Assembly: GCF_018860365.1 (NCBI RefSeq)
Contig: NZ_JAHKPO010000013.1
Coordinates: 558,001 to 622,000 of the forward strand
Direction: 5' to 3'
DNA length: 64,000 nt
DNA from: Arenibacter algicola
GTDB lineage: Bacteria; Bacteroidota; Bacteroidia; Flavobacteriales; Flavobacteriaceae
This document shows, piece by piece, positions 63,360 through 64,000 of this stretch. Under the pieces are notes generated by a model that did not search any database, was not told where the DNA came from, and worked only from the letters and a program-made list of their open reading frames with translations. Position 1 is the stretch's first letter. Each line of letters starts with the position of its first letter. The position numbers and the translations under genes were made by a program.

Positions 63360-64000
63360 ATGAAAAATCTAAGATTAGCATATATATGGGTGGTTTTAGC
63401 CCTTGTTGTAGGCGCCGGGTGTGAGGATGTATTGGATACAGAAGCATCCGATGCCTTCGCAGAAGATCTAATATACAGTGATTCCGATCAAGTTGAAAGA
63501 CTGGTCTTTCCAGTATACAATAGTACGGAGAGTTGGGGTTTAAACAAATTTCAATGGTGGTCCAGAAGATTTAATATTGAAGTTGGTTCCTTTGAGGCTA
63601 GATTTAATTTTAATGATCTAGATCAACTTAGGTTGAGAGCAGGATGGACTCCGAGTAATGTGGGTGTTTTGGGAGAAAAGTGGAGCAATTATTGGAGTTA
63701 TGTAAGACTTGCTAATGAATTTCTGGACAAGATTGATGATTCTGAAGCCATGCAAAGCGACCCTGAAAAAGTAAGTCTTCTTAAGGCGGAAATGAAATTT
63801 TTAAGGGCGAATATTTATACTAAATTAATTAAGTATTATGGGGGAGTGCCTATTTTGGAAAATGCCTTAGGACTTGATGATAATTTTGATTTGGTGCGTA
63901 ACAGTTATGAGGAATGTGTAGATTTCATTGTAAAAGAATTGGACGAGGCAGCAGCCGTACTTCCAGAAACAAGACCGGCAAGTGAATTTGGCAGAGCTAC
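63360..64000 (+). CDS. susD: SusD/RagB-family lipoprotein, cut by the window edge
   Basis: Partial gene with about 213 residues visible and no stop before 64000. The ATG at 63360 opens a lipoprotein signal (LAYIWVVLALVVGAGC, C18); an in-frame ATG at 63318 is an alternative. EDVLDTEASDAFAEDLIYSD and MKFLRANIYTKLIKYYGGVP are typical of the SusD N-terminal helical region. Partner of the SusC encoded 64 nt upstream, binding the glycan at the cell surface. Confidence 0.9.
   Translation, partial: MKNLRLAYIWVVLALVVGAGCEDVLDTEASDAFAEDLIYSDSDQVERLVFPVYNSTESWGLNKFQWWSRRFNIEVGSFEARFNFNDLDQLRLRAGWTPSNVGVLGEKWSNYWSYVRLANEFLDKIDDSEAMQSDPEKVSLLKAEMKFLRANIYTKLIKYYGGVPILENALGLDDNFDLVRNSYEECVDFIVKELDEAAAVLPETRPASEFGRA

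Noticed and set aside
1-64000. CRISPR arrays, rRNA genes and complete insertion sequences
   Set aside because: No regularly spaced repeats, rRNA signatures or intact transposase frames were seen.

Overview
The window is a chromosomal stretch from a marine Flavobacteriaceae-type bacterium (Bacteroidota; the general style of Zobellia, Maribacter or Arenibacter). The reasons are the SusC/SusD pairs, the hybrid two-component regulator, -7 promoter boxes of the TAnnTTTG type, weak Shine-Dalgarno sequences, and a DnaE carrying an N-terminal proofreading domain. Every intact gene lies on the + strand.

Layout. (1) 1-6.2 kb is housekeeping: dnaE, trxA, a DUF58 gene and tRNA-Asp(GTC). (2) 6.2-36.9 kb is an accessory sulfated-galactan locus. 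It holds one sulfatase, a hybrid two-component sensor/regulator, susCD, a Tat-type PhoD-like metallophosphatase, two sulfatases, the remains of another sulfatase, a GMC oxidoreductase with its small subunit, and an operon of one sulfatase, two GH110 alpha-galactosidases and three more sulfatases. (3) 36.9-37.6 kb is a scar with an antisense integrase C-terminal remnant beside a direct repeat. The other copy of that repeat lies at 6.37 kb, next to a lactonase remnant and just downstream of tRNA-Asp. (4) 37.6-64 kb looks like a carrageenan catabolic locus: an AraC regulator, GntP, RhaT and MFS permeases, the 3,6-anhydro-D-galactose pathway (dauB, dauA, dauC, dauD), a GH129, a small VOC-like protein, a galactonate dehydratase-like enolase-superfamily enzyme, four sulfatases, a GH127 and a second susCD pair that runs off the right edge.

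How the genes work together (inference from families). SusCD pairs import sulfated galactan oligosaccharides. Eleven intact cysteine-type S1 sulfatases remove sulfate at different positions. GH110 enzymes would release alpha-linked galactose, and GH127/GH129 would release 3,6-anhydro-D-galactose. DauA oxidises that sugar, DauB isomerises the acid to 2-keto-3-deoxygalactonate, DauC phosphorylates it and DauD cleaves it to pyruvate and glyceraldehyde-3-phosphate. No endo-carrageenase, polysaccharide lyase or sulfatase-maturating enzyme is visible here, so these must be encoded elsewhere.

The most interesting unannotated signal is a regulatory architecture present four times in the right half: two direct half-sites (about GGTAAAAT) exactly 21 bp apart, with a T(A/T)nnTTTG -7 box exactly 36 bp downstream of the second half-site. 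It precedes gntP, rhaT, the sulfatase/GH127 operon and the second susC, and is a strong candidate for the operator of the AraC regulator at 37.6 kb. The second notable signal is the pair of direct repeats and gene scars that bracket the GH110/sulfatase locus, which suggest it arrived or was rearranged through recombination next to tRNA-Asp.
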